Below, in pieces: positions 24,450 through 36,000 of a DNA stretch of 60,711 nt (position 1 is its first letter; the number at the start of each line of letters is the position of its first letter). The stretch comes from Ettlia oleoabundans (lineage: Eukaryota > Chlorophyta > Chlorophyceae > Chlamydomonadales), in the NCBI GenBank assembly GCA_019693395.1, contig JAAMXP010000595.1, positions 1-60,711 of the forward strand, given 5' to 3'. A program made the translations under genes and the position numbers. Below the pieces are notes generated by a model. It was given only the letters and a program-made list of their open reading frames with translations. It had not been told where the DNA came from and ran no database searches.

Positions 24450-25880
24450 ATGGTTTCAGCCGCCATCATGTCTGAGGCTTGCACTGCAGAATCTGCTGCT
24501 GAGCTGGCAGATCGTGGCGCTGAGCTGGCGGCAGATGGCCAGTTTGAACAAGCAGCAGTATTTTTTGAGCAGGCGCTGCAGCTGGACCCAAACAATGCCG
24601 CTGTGCACGAGATGCTGGCTCAGTGTGGCATGGAGGCGGGGCAGGATGAATCTGCTTATGAGGCGGCCATGGCAGCAGTGCGGCTGCGTCCCGCGTGGCC
24701 CACCGCGCTGCTGACGCTCGGCAGGGCGGCCAGAAACAGCGGCAGGCTGCAGGAGGCGGCGGCAGCTTACGAGAGATGCCTGGAATCTGCCGAGCCGTCA
24801 GCAGTACCAGCAAAGCAAGCAGGTATAGTATCAACAATGCAAGCATTGCCCCCCGGCAGCAATCCTGCAGAAGCAGCCCGTGGCACGCAGGAGAACACAG
24901 TGCAGCAGGAGGAGACTGCAGTGAGGGTGGAAGATGAAGAGGATGGTGAGCTAGCGGCCATGGCTGGGCAGGAGCTGGCGGAAGTGCGGGGCCTGTTGCA
25001 GGCACAGCTGGGGCACCAGCTGGGCCTGCCGGGACTGCAGCTGCTGCAGCAGCACCGCGCTGCGGTGGGACCTGGCTGTGTTGTGTGGGAGGCGGGGGCC
25101 TTGCTAGCCTGGTTTCTGGTGCAGCAGCAACAGCAGTTTGGAGGAGGCTGCGGCAGCAAGAACAGTCGTGGCAATGACCATGACAGCGCATGCTGCAGCG
25201 ATCCAGCAGGAACTGCGCAAAGTTGCCACATTGACACCTGCACGAGCGGCAACCGCATTGGTGGAACAAATGCAGCCTCCGCACCAGCCAACCATGGGGT
25301 CAGTTGTAGCGAGCACAACTTTTTGCGGGGCAGCCGGGTGTTGGAGCTGGGTGCAGGCGGCACAGGCATTGTGGGCCTTGCGGCTGCCTGCCTTGGTGCG
25401 GCTGTGACTGCCACCGACTTGCCCGAGGTGCTGCCTCAACTTGAGGCAAGCAAAGCAGTAAATAGCAGCATGATAGAAGCGGCAGGTGGCAGCCTGCACA
25501 TCGCGGCGCTTGACTGGGGTGACCCGGACATGTCATTGCTGTGCCCTCAGCCTCCATCCCAGCAGTACAATTGGCTGCTTGGAGCAGACCTTGTGTTTCA
25601 TCCGTCGACAGTTAAACCGCTGGTTTCCACGATTGCTGCGGCTATGAAGCACGCGGCCGCATCAGCAGCAATTGACGATGACAACGGCAGCAGTGAGGCC
25701 AACGCTCATTCCTTTCTCAAAGTTCTGATATGCCACAAGAACCGGCATGAGGAGGTGGATGCGGCGCTGCTGGCAGGGCTGAAAGCAGCGGGTTTGCCGA
25801 TGCGCACTGTTCTGCGGGATGGCGCCAGCAACTGTACGCTGTATGCAAGCTCAGCAGCCTGTAAGGCTCTGGTATCGTAA
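24450..25880 (+). CDS. TPR-containing METTL21-type (family 16) protein methyltransferase
   Basis: This is the only intronless gene in the window, 476 residues. Residues ~10-115 are tetratricopeptide-like helices (ELAADGQFEQAAVFFEQAL, then LDPNNAAVHEMLAQCG and GRLQEAAAAYERCL). A Gln/Glu linker follows. The second half is a seven-beta-strand methyltransferase. Motif I is VLELGAGGTGIVGLAAACLG, at about 297-316, with the SAM-binding glycine loop. The acidic post-I segment is ATDLPEVLPQLEASKAVN. The family-16 signature GADLVFHP corresponds to the DxxY-type motif with Phe for Tyr. Relatives methylate lysines on chaperones and translation factors. The substrate here is unknown, and the TPR part may select it. 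ATG 24450 is chosen because it follows the previous stop and precedes the first TPR helix; a second ATG lies 6 codons later. Confidence 0.85.
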   Translation: MVSAAIMSEACTAESAAELADRGAELAADGQFEQAAVFFEQALQLDPNNAAVHEMLAQCGMEAGQDESAYEAAMAAVRLRPAWPTALLTLGRAARNSGRLQEAAAAYERCLESAEPSAVPAKQAGIVSTMQALPPGSNPAEAARGTQENTVQQEETAVRVEDEEDGELAAMAGQELAEVRGLLQAQLGHQLGLPGLQLLQQHRAAVGPGCVVWEAGALLAWFLVQQQQQFGGGCGSKNSRGNDHDSACCSDPAGTAQSCHIDTCTSGNRIGGTNAASAPANHGVSCSEHNFLRGSRVLELGAGGTGIVGLAAACLGAAVTATDLPEVLPQLEASKAVNSSMIEAAGGSLHIAALDWGDPDMSLLCPQPPSQQYNWLLGADLVFHPSTVKPLVSTIAAAMKHAAASAAIDDDNGSSEANAHSFLKVLICHKNRHEEVDAALLAGLKAAGLPMRTVLRDGASNCTLYASSAACKALVS

Positions 25881-26300
25881 TATTTGTGTGTGATTTGGAC
25901 TGCATGGTCCCTGCCCAGCGCATGCATGTAAAAGAGAACCAAGCCTTGGTCCAAGGGCAGGCGCACGTCCTGCTGTGTATGCTGAGGAACCAGACCACAC
26001 CCTGTTCATCAGCGGTGCTCGCTCGTTAACGCAGTCTACCATTTTGCAACTTTTGCGGCTGGAGATTGGCCATTGCGAAGGCTTGCTAGAAGCGGAACTT
26101 TGCACAGTTGCGGTTGGCGCCCGCAGCGGTCCCCCGCCAAGGAGGCCCCTGAGCTCGTCGCTTGATCAGCACCCACGTCAGCGGCATCTCTCATTTGCAT
26201 CTTGGCCGCGGCAGCGGGAGCGTCAACCATCAGTCGGCGACGGTATGGCGGCGCCTGCGCTCTGAGGCTTTGAACTTGTGAAACACGGCGAAGAGCGCGA
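25881..26300. other. Intergenic region, methyltransferase 3' end to BRCT gene
   Basis: This spacer holds the methyltransferase 3' UTR and the BRCT gene 5' flank. No gene was recognised. Confidence 0.5.
25927..25931 (+). terminator. Putative TGTAA poly(A) signal for the TPR-methyltransferase
   Basis: TGTAA lies 47 bases past the stop codon, a plausible distance for a chlorophyte poly(A) signal. Confidence 0.5.
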
Positions 26301-29158
26301 ATGCCAGGCCCTCCAATAGAGGTCACGGTCAGTGGCATTCCTAGGGCCAGGCGGCACCAGTTGCAGCAGCTCATCGAGCGGTTGCGGGGCTCCTACAGCG
26401 GGGCGCTTAATGTCGGTCGCACAGCGGCGGTGGTCGTTGAGGGCGCAGTGGATTGGAGCGCCCCTAAGCTGCAGGCTGCTGCAGCCAACTGCATTCCAGT
26501 CGTGTGTGTGGACTGGCTGCTAGACTCCAGCGCAAATGGATTCCTCCTAAACCCTGCCAAGTACGCGGTGCCAGCACAGCAGGGCCGCCGCAGCAGCGCT
26601 GAATCCACCTCGCAAATGGCGGCGCCTTCCCATCGAACGGCTGTAGTGACGGCAGCACCTGCATCAGCCGCTTGTGGGGTTGCAACAAAAGCAGATGCCC
26701 CAGCGGCACCTGTAGCCCTGGAGATGCCGTTGCACCGTGCTATGACACCAACTAGCCCAGAGGTTCTGCGTGGAGAGGCCAGCCCACCGCCTACTGGTCT
26801 GTTGGCGGCGCCTTTCATGGAGCGCTCACCAGCCTCAGCACCAAGGCCCAACACTGGAAGCCCAGAAGGCACTCTCGTGCACCACCAGGAGCAGGGCATG
26901 TTGCAGGAGCTGCATGCAGCCAAGCTGCCTGAGCCCCTTCCATCACCCGCCTCCCCATCTCATCAGCGCACAGCGTGCCAGGGCTCTGCGGCGCTGCCCA
27001 GTCCACAGCACTATTCGCTGCCGCCACTGGGAGAGCCAGATCTGCCGCTGGATCTGCCAATGGCTGGCGGGTGGCTGCAGTCAAGCGAGAAAAGAGCAGG
27101 CGCAGGAGTACTCAGGCCAGGCGGTGCGCAGGCAGCGCAGGACAAAGAAATAGTTACATTTGCCACTGCCGCTAATTCAGACAGCGAGCAACAGCAGCGA
27201 CAGCCGCAGCAAGATGGGCAGGTTCAGCAAGATGAGGATCCACAACAGGCAGGAGGCAGCCAGCAGACCACCAGACCCGCCATCAGCGGTGCAGGCTGCG
27301 GTTCTGTTGGGCAGGATGTTGCTGCCACGCCTCAGCACAACGATGCAGGAACAGACAGCGACACCAAGATTGCCCGCTTTTTGAGCCGCATGCCGCATGT
27401 TACGCTGGCTCGCGGCACCTGCCAGCCGCGGCGGCGGCTGTCGACTGTGTCGCCTTGCAGGCCAGGGCCCGACGACAGCCCGCTGGGCTCCTTAAGTGGG
27501 AGGGGCACAGCGGAGCGTCCTGAGGGCGGCCGCCGCGGCAGCTTCTGCAGTGGCGAGGCTGGCAGGCAGGAGGTGCAGATGGAGCAGGTTGGAAGTGAGG
27601 TGGCACAGTATGCCGCCGCCAACACTGATGGGGACACGTACCTGGCTTGTGAGGAACAGCAGAAGGGACTCCAGGAATTGCTTGATGCAGCAGGTACCAA
27701 TGCTGGGAGGGCTGGGTCAGGCATTAGCCTTGAGGCCTCAGGAGCATCGCCTGATATGCTGGGGGCGCAGGACGGCGGAAAGCACAGCATGCAAGCCAGC
27801 CCCAAGCTGAGGCCTCCACCATCAAGCTGCCTTCGCCGCTGGTACACAGGCAAGTTGGACAGCTCTGGACTAGTGTACCAGCATTGAAATCTAACTGTAC
27901 ATAACCTGGGCACGGGTGCAAACATAACCAGCACAGTTTTGTGGCTGCTGTATGCATGCAGAGAGCGTGCGGCGTCGCCGGCAGCCATCTCCGGGTGTTG
28001 AAGAGGAGCGCAGCCTGCCAGCCACCACGCTGATTCGCCTGGGTCCGGAGCTGCAGAAATCGGCAGCGCCCAGCACCCTGGAGGGCATCGCAGAGCGCCA
28101 TTTCCGTGGGCAGACTGTGGACGAGCCGGGCAGCCCCAGAGGAATCACTGACGCATACTTCAAAGAGGGGGGGCTCTTTGGTGATGGCAGCCAGGCCTTC
28201 ACTATGCATGCCTCTGCCACAGCGGTCCTGGAGGGCGGGCAAGAGATATTGTTCGTGGCAGGTCAGTCGTGCTGTGGTGCGGTTGCCACGATGTGCACGC
28301 AGTGCATGCTGCGATTGCTGCTCACTCCTCATATCGTACCCAGTTGGTTGAACAGTAATGCAGGCCCTTACGCTTTTATTGCTGCTGATATCAACCGTTT
28401 TGGCTCTTTTTACTCAATGATACATCGCTGCAGGCGACACGACCCATGGTGCCCGGATGCTGTATGACATTTTGAATGATGGGAACCATGTGCATGCCCT
28501 CGCCCTCATACAGTCTATTTACCGAGTGGCGGACGAGGTTGGGAGGGAGCATGCCTAGTGTATGATCGCCAGCAAAGTAGATGCAGCTTGCCTCGGTAGA
28601 TGTGGGCCAGCTGCGGTGGCAGTCTTGACAATTTGTGTTGCTGGGTTTCATTTGTGCATTCAAGCATGACCCCCACCACCGCAGGTCTGGATGGAGCATC
28701 GCTATCTGCTCAGCAAGCAGGACATTTTGGAACGACCAGATTGGGCTGCAGCACTGCAGGTGGGCGCCACACTGGCTAGGTGACGAAGGCCCCCTTTGCA
28801 GTGGCTTCCAGCATGGGAAGACAAGCACGCATTGTGGGACGTCAGCTGACCCGTCGCTGCTGCTGGTTTTCCCGAACCTCCTTAGCAGGGTCATTGCCTG
28901 GCAGATGGGGAGCTGCTGCTGAGTATGGGGAGCTATCACAGCCCCATGCACCTCATCAGCGGTGAGTTCTGGCTCAGTTTCCCTGGCAGAGCTAGGCTGG
29001 CCAAGGCTGGCCAGGGAGCGCGGCAGCAGGACGCAGGGACAGCATGCGAGGCTCCGTGTGTGACTACCTACACGTGCCGCAAGGGCTTTGATGTAAGCGC
29101 GAGAGCGCTGCTGCCAGTGAGGCGTGCGCTGGAGGGGCTGTCAGCTGCTGGGGCTTGA
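26301..29158 (+). CDS. BRCT-domain protein (at least two BRCT repeats)
   Basis: The proposed exons are 26301-27849, 27962-28261, 28434-28489, 28685-28759, 28802-28840 and 28889-29158 (762 residues, in phase). BRCT 1 is N-terminal: VTVSGIPRARRHQLQQLIER, then TAAVVVEGAVDWSAPKLQAA and IPVVCVDWLLDS with the signature Trp. A long Gln/Ser/Pro-rich disordered linker follows. BRCT 2 is built across exons 2-4: ATAVLEGGQEILFVAGDTTH, then ARMLYDILNDGNHVWMEHRY with the equivalent Trp. DGELLLSMGSYHSPMHLISG may open a third repeat. BRCT modules bind phosphopeptides in DNA-damage and replication complexes. Intron 1 has a GC donor (CAG|GCAAGT). The last two introns would be only 42 and 48 nt. If exon 3 is not spliced at 28489, the protein stops at 28558. 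The 3' third is therefore tentative. Confidence 0.7.
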
Positions 29159-29481
29159 TGGATGACACGCAGCTGGAACCAGATGGCAACAGCAGACTGC
29201 CATTGCTGTTGATGAGACCTTGTCACAATGCACCGTAAGGTGTGCACGCTATTGAGCCAGCAACCAACCGACAATGGGGTTCACTTATATGGTGTTACTC
29301 GATCAACTGACCATTTGTTTAAAACAATAACTACTATCGGGCACCAGAAGAACCCGCAGGGCACTGGTACACGACGGAAGGCTAGCAACAACGAAACCTG
29401 TTTTGCAATACGCATGTTATTCGCGTTAAGCAAACTGTCAACGAGGTGTTCTGTGCACAGCACACATGCGTCACCGTGTCA
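29159..29481. other. Convergent 3' flanks of the BRCT and glutaredoxin genes
   Basis: A relatively AT-rich stretch around 29280-29450 without a recognisable gene. Confidence 0.5.
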
Positions 29482-30509
29482 TCAGTTGTCTGCCATCTTC
29501 ACGCCCTCCAGCGCTTTCTTCAAGTCCCCTTTCTGGTGCATCTCATGGAGGATGTCGGAGCCGCCAATGAACTCACCCTTGATGAACACCTGCAGGCTCA
29601 ATCCACAGCAGTCAGACACTGTGGTGGAGGGAACACATCTCTAGGACCCTGGGGTGATAAGTTGGAGCCCTGGTGGCAAAACTGCCCTGGTGGCGAAACC
29701 TTGTAGGGTGTTGGCGAGGGGAGATTATGTGCATCGCCTCCCAGCCCTTCCCGCACCTGGGGGATGGTGGGCCATGCAGTATACTTCTTGATTCCCTCTC
29801 GAATCTCAGGATCTGCCAGCACGTTGCGCGAGCCATACTCCACGCCTGCAGGCAGCCATCAGGGGCCCCTGGCACTGCTGCTAGTAGCTTGCGACTGCGC
29901 ACACCACTGACCAGCCATAAACAGCCCCCGGCTGCAGCCGAACGTTCCCAGCAATATCAATGCTGCCGCTCACCATAGAGATTGAAAATGGCACAGGCCA
30001 TGTTGCTAAAACCGCACATGGGCGCTTGGGGCACACCCTGCAAGCGCACATGCCAGCAGAAAGGTTTACAACCCAAGTTAGTGGCCAAGGCCACGGCTGC
30101 CATTAAATGAGTTTGCTTGGACAGTAGCCGAGGCAGTCAGACTAAGAAAGACTCGCCTTCATGTAGATGAATACATCATGGCTGCTAATATCCTTCTCTA
30201 TCGTTTCCTCCACGCTGCCCGATGGTGCCGCTTTGACCTGGGGCTTGAAGTCATCATGGGAATCTGAATCAGCGCTGCTAAAGTGTCGAGACACTGCCCA
30301 GCCACCTGCACATAGCCAAAGGTGCACAGGGCTTGGCAAGCAACCAGATACGCCCCCTAAATGTTACTCTTCACAGCTGGCAAATGGCAGCAGCGGCGGC
30401 AGCGGTGAGCCTTGCTGGATGACTTACCAGCGCGGTGCAGCTCCGCCAGGGTTCCTGCACGCTGTGCTGCAGGCGCAAACTGCCTGGCAGAGGTGAGGAG
30501 GCGCTGCAT
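29482..30509 (-). CDS. GRX5: Mitochondrial monothiol glutaredoxin, CGFS type
   Basis: Five exons (30509-30428, 30305-30157, 30037-29974, 29845-29757, 29589-29482) give 163 residues. The N-terminus [19 protein letters not shown] is a good mitochondrial presequence. The domain begins [18 protein letters not shown] and carries the active site CGFS at residues 85-88. It continues with the glutathione-binding [18 protein letters not shown]. This is the GLRX5/GRXS15 type, which carries [2Fe-2S] clusters from the ISCU scaffold to late Fe-S assembly targets in mitochondria. Intron 2 splits the domain just before [11 protein letters not shown] and uses a GC donor (AAG|GCGAGT). The gene is head-to-head with GET4. 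Targeting is inferred from the presequence. Confidence 0.95.
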
Positions 30510-30839
30510 TAAGCCAGTTCTACAGGGTTTGCAACGTGGAGGGGTGTGGGGCGGTTCCTCAGGGAACAAAAGTACAATGTGTGGGCGAAGGAGTCTGTAA
30601 GAGGGGACAAATCGACCATCGGAACCTCCTAAGACTGTGTCGCCACGCTGGTGCCAGCAAGCAAGCCCTGTTAGAAGATGTTAGTTCAAAGGACCTTGAG
30701 TTACACAGTAGCAACTGTTGCGGTGTCAAGCCATTGTGGCTGCGCGTTTCCCACATCGACAAGACATGACATCTGCCGGCACCGCAAAGGCAAGCGGGCT
30801 GCGGTCCTATATACGTGATGGATACGCCGTGTGATCCGC
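30510..30839. promoter_or_regulatory. Divergent promoter region glutaredoxin / GET4
   Basis: This is the bidirectional spacer. No gene was recognised. It may include the true GET4 first exon if the proposed start is wrong. Confidence 0.45.
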
Positions 30840-32366
30840 ATGTACTCGGACATTCAGCCATGTCATTGCTGGTCACCCGGTCGAACCTCCCCGCTGGGCT
30901 TCCTCCCCGCCAGGGCACCTGCACGTCTGCCTTTACTGCTAGCGCTTGATATTGCGAGCGTACAGCTGCCAGACCGCAGGCAGCGGGTAGTCCAGCGGCA
31001 GCTGGGCGGGAGCATAGCGGCAGCGGAAACCCAACTGGCACGCACCGCTCTGCATAACGTGTTGCGATCAGTGAGTTGTCGCCAAGTTGGTATCGCTCGC
31101 TAAGTTGCTCGCAGGTGCTGCGCAAGTTGGAGGCATCGCTGGTTGCGGGACAGTTTTACGAGGCACATGAGATGTTCAAAACCGTGTATTACCGCTACCG
31201 CTCGCGCAAGCAGAATGAGGAGAGTTACGAACTCTGCCAGGTTTGTAAGAAGTGGAGTAGATTTTATGGAGCGTATGTGCTGCATGCTGGTGGGAACAGC
31301 ATCACTTGCGCCTCTACATCACCAGCAGACGCCCCTGTTGGTTCCTACAATGTGGTACATTCCTGCTCCATGCAGGAGGGTGCGCGGTTGCAGCTGCAGC
31401 AGGGCCAGCTGAATTGCGGCGTGGAGTTGTGCATGCTGCTAGTGGAGGCATACATGGCCGATGAGGTGGCACCTGGCGAGGCGGCTGTGTCGCGTGTGAC
31501 GGCATTGATTGATGCTTTTCCTCGGGAGCCCCGCCCACCAGCAGAGGACCCACCCGTGCAGGAGTGCAGCAAGTTTGTGGCGGCAGCTGTCAAGTGGCTG
31601 CGAGGGTGCGTGTGTGGTTGGCTTGCTGGCATTGCTCTGTTATATGGCCACTCCGCAGAGTTTGTTCATGTGCTTGACATGCTGCGCATGTCAGCAGTGG
31701 GAAATTAAATGTGATGCCATTGTCGCCACTGCCGGTGCGCTTGCCGGGGTTGGTGTCTGCCACAGCCGTTGCGCCCCACACTAATTCTTTTTGTTTCTTT
31801 GCAGGGCGAGGGAGTGGCTTCAAGAGGCACAGCTGGAGGGACGGCTGGCAGCATACATCACCGCCAGCCTGGGCTGGCAGGGGCTGGGCTATGCACTGCC
31901 GCATTATGCGCGCGCTGGCGATGCAGCAGCCATGGCGACAGCAGTGGCGGCAGCGGCAGCGCAAGGCAGCATTGAGGAGGAGGATCTATTCATAGCAAGG
32001 GCCGCGCTGACCATGGCGGGGGCGCGGCCGCCACCCGCAGCCCCCACGTCGGTGGCGCTGCAGCAGCAGGTGGAGGCCGCCCGTCAGCTGCTGGGAGTGG
32101 CATATGAGGAAGCTGCAGGCCACGCTGTGCCTGACACGCCGCTGCTGCACTTTGTGGCGCTGTTTTTGGAGGCACTGACTCGGCGGTCTGCTGACCTGGT
32201 ACAGCTGCTGCTGCAGCGCTACCATCCCAGTATAGACCGTGACCCCGGGTTGTGGCAGCTGGTTGGCAAGGCCCGCTCTGTGCACCTGCCGGAGGCCAGT
32301 AGCAACGTGGGTATGGGGGGCCTGCTGTCAGACATGCTTGGCATGCTGGCGCAGCCGGCCGGCTGA
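30840..32366 (+). CDS. GET4: GET4 (TRC35) subunit of the tail-anchored protein pre-targeting complex
   Basis: Exons 31115-31240, 31376-31605 and 31805-32366 are secure. They encode the helical repeat protein GET4, opening with VLRKLEASLVAGQFYEAHEM and TVYYRYRSRKQNEESYELC. The next blocks are CGVELCMLLVEAYM and ALIDAFP. Exon 4 ends with HFVALFLEALTRRSADLVQL and a small hydrophobic tail (GGLLSDMLGMLAQPAG). In the cytosol GET4 bridges the ubiquitin-like cochaperone GET5/BAG6 and the ATPase GET3, which delivers tail-anchored proteins to the ER. The proposed first exon, 30840-31070, keeps phase and ends at a good donor (TCA|GTGAGT), but its sequence resembles no family N-terminus and may be wrong. 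With it the protein has 382 residues. Confidence 0.85.
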
Positions 32367-33005
32367 TGCCCCTGCCTTCTAGATTGTAACAATGCTGGGC
32401 AGCATATGGCTTCAGTTTCAAGGAGAAGCCTTTAAGCACAGTTTGCACTTTGCAGCTCAGCTCGTCGTTAAAAGCTTCACTGTGCAACGTTGTGAGTTTG
32501 GGTTGTTGGGTGCTGTATACGGGAAGGAGCTGTTATGGCCTGCAAGTGTGTAGCACACCCTCTCGCTGTTGACGTCAGTCGTAGCGAACCTGTTACGGTG
32601 ATCGGTTACTTCCTACCCAGGAAACGGTGATCAAACACGAACTGAGTTAGGGTTTGGTACTGTCAGGCGCTTACTGGGTGTGCAGGGGTAGCGACTAGGT
32701 AATGGATAGATGCACCGTCAGCCGCCATCAAACGCTGGGCGCCAGGCAGGCGCCCCTTCAGCTGCATTCAATCTCCAGATAAGGGCGGGCGGCAGCTTTC
32801 TGTCGCTCTATCAACGTCGTTTGAACGGGTCACAGACCGTTTTTGAAGCCCCGAGAGGCCGGCTTAGCCAGCGACACCAACCCCGACTGACTGCTGCCTG
32901 CGCAGCTTGGCCGCAGCGCCAGCTGGCCGTGCTGCTGGTGGATGAGGGCAGATTGCTTGAAAGCGTTTGATAGCTTGCAGCCATAGGCGTTTCGTGAGGC
33001 GTGCC
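32367..33005. other. Intergenic region GET4 to Mg channel
   Basis: This spacer holds the GET4 3' UTR and the 5' flank/UTR of the next gene. No further gene was recognised. Confidence 0.5.
32385..32389 (+). terminator. Putative TGTAA poly(A) signal for GET4
   Basis: TGTAA lies 19 bases past the GET4 stop and is followed by a typical short spacer. The motif is the chlorophyte consensus. Confidence 0.5.
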
Positions 33006-36000
33006 ATGCAGGCGTGCCCCGCAAAGCTGGGTGTCGCCTCGTGCGTGCCCAGCAGCCTGCGGTGGGGTTCGGAGCGCAGTCCCGCGCAGCGCTGCGGCTT
33101 CCGGATACAGCCCTGGCAGCGGCGGCGGCAGCACGCCTCCGACCTTGCCTGCCGCACGGTTGACCACCACGGCGGTCGCTTGTTTGGCGGCATGCAGGGG
33201 GGCTTGCCGGCCTTCCAGCCGGCCTCACAAAATGCAGAGCTGAATGGGTTGGGCGGCAGCAGCACGCCCAAGACCAATGGCAATGGCAGCACCAGTGGCA
33301 ACGTTGCCGCCAACGGCGCCGCTGCCAGGCCCACCCTCCCCACGGAGACCTTTAAGCAGCTGCGCCACGCGGTGCTCACCTCCTTAGACATTGCGGACAA
33401 CGCAGAAAACACAATTGACTATGAGGATGGCAGTTCAGAGCTGCAGGAGGACATTTCCCTAGAATCCTGCCCATCAGCCAAGGAGGTTGGCAAATCGGTG
33501 TTTGAGGTGAGCAGCAGCATGATCCGTTTGTTGAGGGGGACCACTGCAGCAGTTTGTGCTGCACAAATTTATGTAGAGTGGCAGGATGCATCAACTGAGC
33601 CGTCGTGTCGCCACTTGAGCATTTGGGGTGCTCTGAGTGATGCCACAAAGACTGGCTGCCTGTGCTGGACCCACACAGCTGGGTCGTTGTTGCCAATGCC
33701 AGAAAGCAGGCGTGCCTGTGTGGCTTGGCCACTGCCATTATTTTTTATGGTGCTTGGAGCACTGCTGCCCTACCATGCTGATAGGGAGTTCTTCCCGTCG
33801 AATCACGTTAAGCAGGGTCACTCCTGAGGCTGCACCGTCATGCCAGTTGGGGTTGGTCCGCTTTCCAGATGTGCATTTCACCTGCCTGCCTGCTTCTTCA
33901 TTGTCTGCTCAGACCTTGCGCATAGATCAAGCGGGCAAGACGCGGCGGGTGTATGTGCGGCGACGAGACCTGATCCGTGCGCACGGCCTGCAGCCGCGAG
34001 ACCTGCGCCGAGTTGACCCATCCCTCAGGTGGGTGGGTGGGTGGGTGCGTGGCATGTATGTGTGTTACCACTCTGTGAGTGGCTTGTGGGTGGGTGGCTG
34101 TGCCGCTGGGTTGCCATTCCAGCCAGGAGCAGGGGTTAATGGTGGCTCCGAAAGCAGCCATTTGGCAGGCTAGCAGCAGGGGTTACTGGGGTTGGAACAG
34201 AGGCACCTGCGGAGACCAGCACCTGGCTAGTATATTCACGTGAGGGTTGCAGTATTTGTGCCATATGTGCATGCTCAAGTCATGCAATTCCTCCCTGCCT
34301 CCGTCCCGCCCGGCTGGCGCAGCCCCACCAAGGTGTCCCCCAGCGTGGCGATTAAGGAGGGGTGCGTGCTGCTCAATATTGGCGGCGTGCGCGCTGTGGT
34401 CACCGAGGAGAAGTGCCTGCTGTTTGAGCCGGGTTCACCCTCCTCCCGCAAGTTCCTCGACATTGTCATGCCCAAGATACAGGCAGCGGGTGAGGGGGAT
34501 GGATGCCTGGGGTGGCAGCGCTGAGATTTGGGTGGCAGGTAGGGATTGCATGACTGGTTGTGGAGATGATGCTACCTTGGGAGTTCAACCACCCTGAGAT
34601 GGGGGAGGCCAGGATGATCTGTGAGCAATTGCAGGTTGGGAGGTTGAAAGAGTCACCGCCGCTTTTGAGCAGATGGTTCTGCACATGAGCCAGCTCTCTT
34701 TTGCGACCTGCCTAATATTCCAACCCTGCTTCGGCATTACTCCCCGCTACCACCTTCTTCGTTATGCAGTTGCGGCCAACCAGAGGCGTGCGGCGATGCG
34801 CGGGGTGCGTGGCGGGCAGGGTTCAGGGCCGGGCAGCGACGGCAGTGCTAGTGATGGGATGGAGGGCGACTATTATGTAGTGGGTGGGCACGAGGGGCAC
34901 GAATCATTCGATGATGACCGCATCTTTCCATTTGAGCTGGAGATGTTGGAGGGGGCGCTCATGGTGGCCACGGGTGGGTGGGTGGAAGGCTGCGTGGGTG
35001 GGCCGGCATGTGTCGTGCTGCAGCTGCATCGGACAGCAGTTGGGAGTTTGCTTCGAACCTCATGGCACATGACCTGGGGTGTTGATTGGCAGACGCGCAG
35101 TCGAACTCAGCAGCCGCAAGGAGGCAAACATGATACTGCAGCACCATTTCACTCGTGCCTCCTGTGCACCAACCTCCCACCCCCTCTCCCCCCGCAAGCA
35201 GGCAAGCTTGACGCTGAGCTGGTGGCGGCGACTCGACGCGTAAGCAGCATGCTGCAGAAGCTGCCGCGTGAGATCACGCCGGTCAACCTGGAGGAGCTGC
35301 GGCGCGTGAAGCAGCTGCTGGTGGAGCTGGAGAGCAAAGCTGAGAACATGCGGTGGGTGCTTTGCTCTCCTCCGGGTCCTTTGCACCCGTCCTCTCTGTT
35401 GTGGCGCTCCAACATCTCCACTGCTACCTCTTTCGCCCACTCAGACATGTGTTTGTCAGCACCCGCAGCGACCTCACCTGGCTCTTTCTTGCCTGCATTT
35501 CCCACATGTTGTCCTGCTGTGCAGTGACCTGCTGGAGGAGTTGATGGACGACGAGGAGGAGTTCATCCAGCTCAACCTGTCCTCAAGGCCCAAGCGAGAG
35601 GAGAAGCGCAAGCAGCGGGAGCGGGAGCGGCTGGAGCGGGAGATGGAGAGGGAGCTGGCAGGTGGGTGGACGGATGGATGGACGGTGCTAAGGGGACAGC
35701 GGTGTTGCGTGGTGGAGGTGATAGGTGCGTGTTGAAAGATTGGGCAGGTAAGTGGATGGTTGGGGCCAACGCGAGGGTGGATATTGATAGGGATGCTGCT
35801 TTGCCCACCAGCATCCTTGACATGCTCATTCACCGCCCGGCAAACTCAAGCACTCACTCTGGCCCTCGCTACTGCTGCACAACACACATGCCCCTTCGCT
35901 TTGCCCTGCTGTGCGCAACCCATCGCATGGTGCAGACCGCAGCTTTGACGCCGCCAACTCAGCGCTTGCCTCGCGCGGCGACGGCAACGGCATGCTACGC

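Noticed and set aside
30870..30910. tRNA T-arm-like sequence (GGTTCGACC on the minus strand)
   Set aside because: No matching acceptor, D or anticodon arms could be folded around it.
34029..34050. GGGT repeats as telomere-like sequence
   Set aside because: They are short runs at splice donors (GTGGGTGGGT), common at many introns here, and do not match the plant or algal telomere unit.
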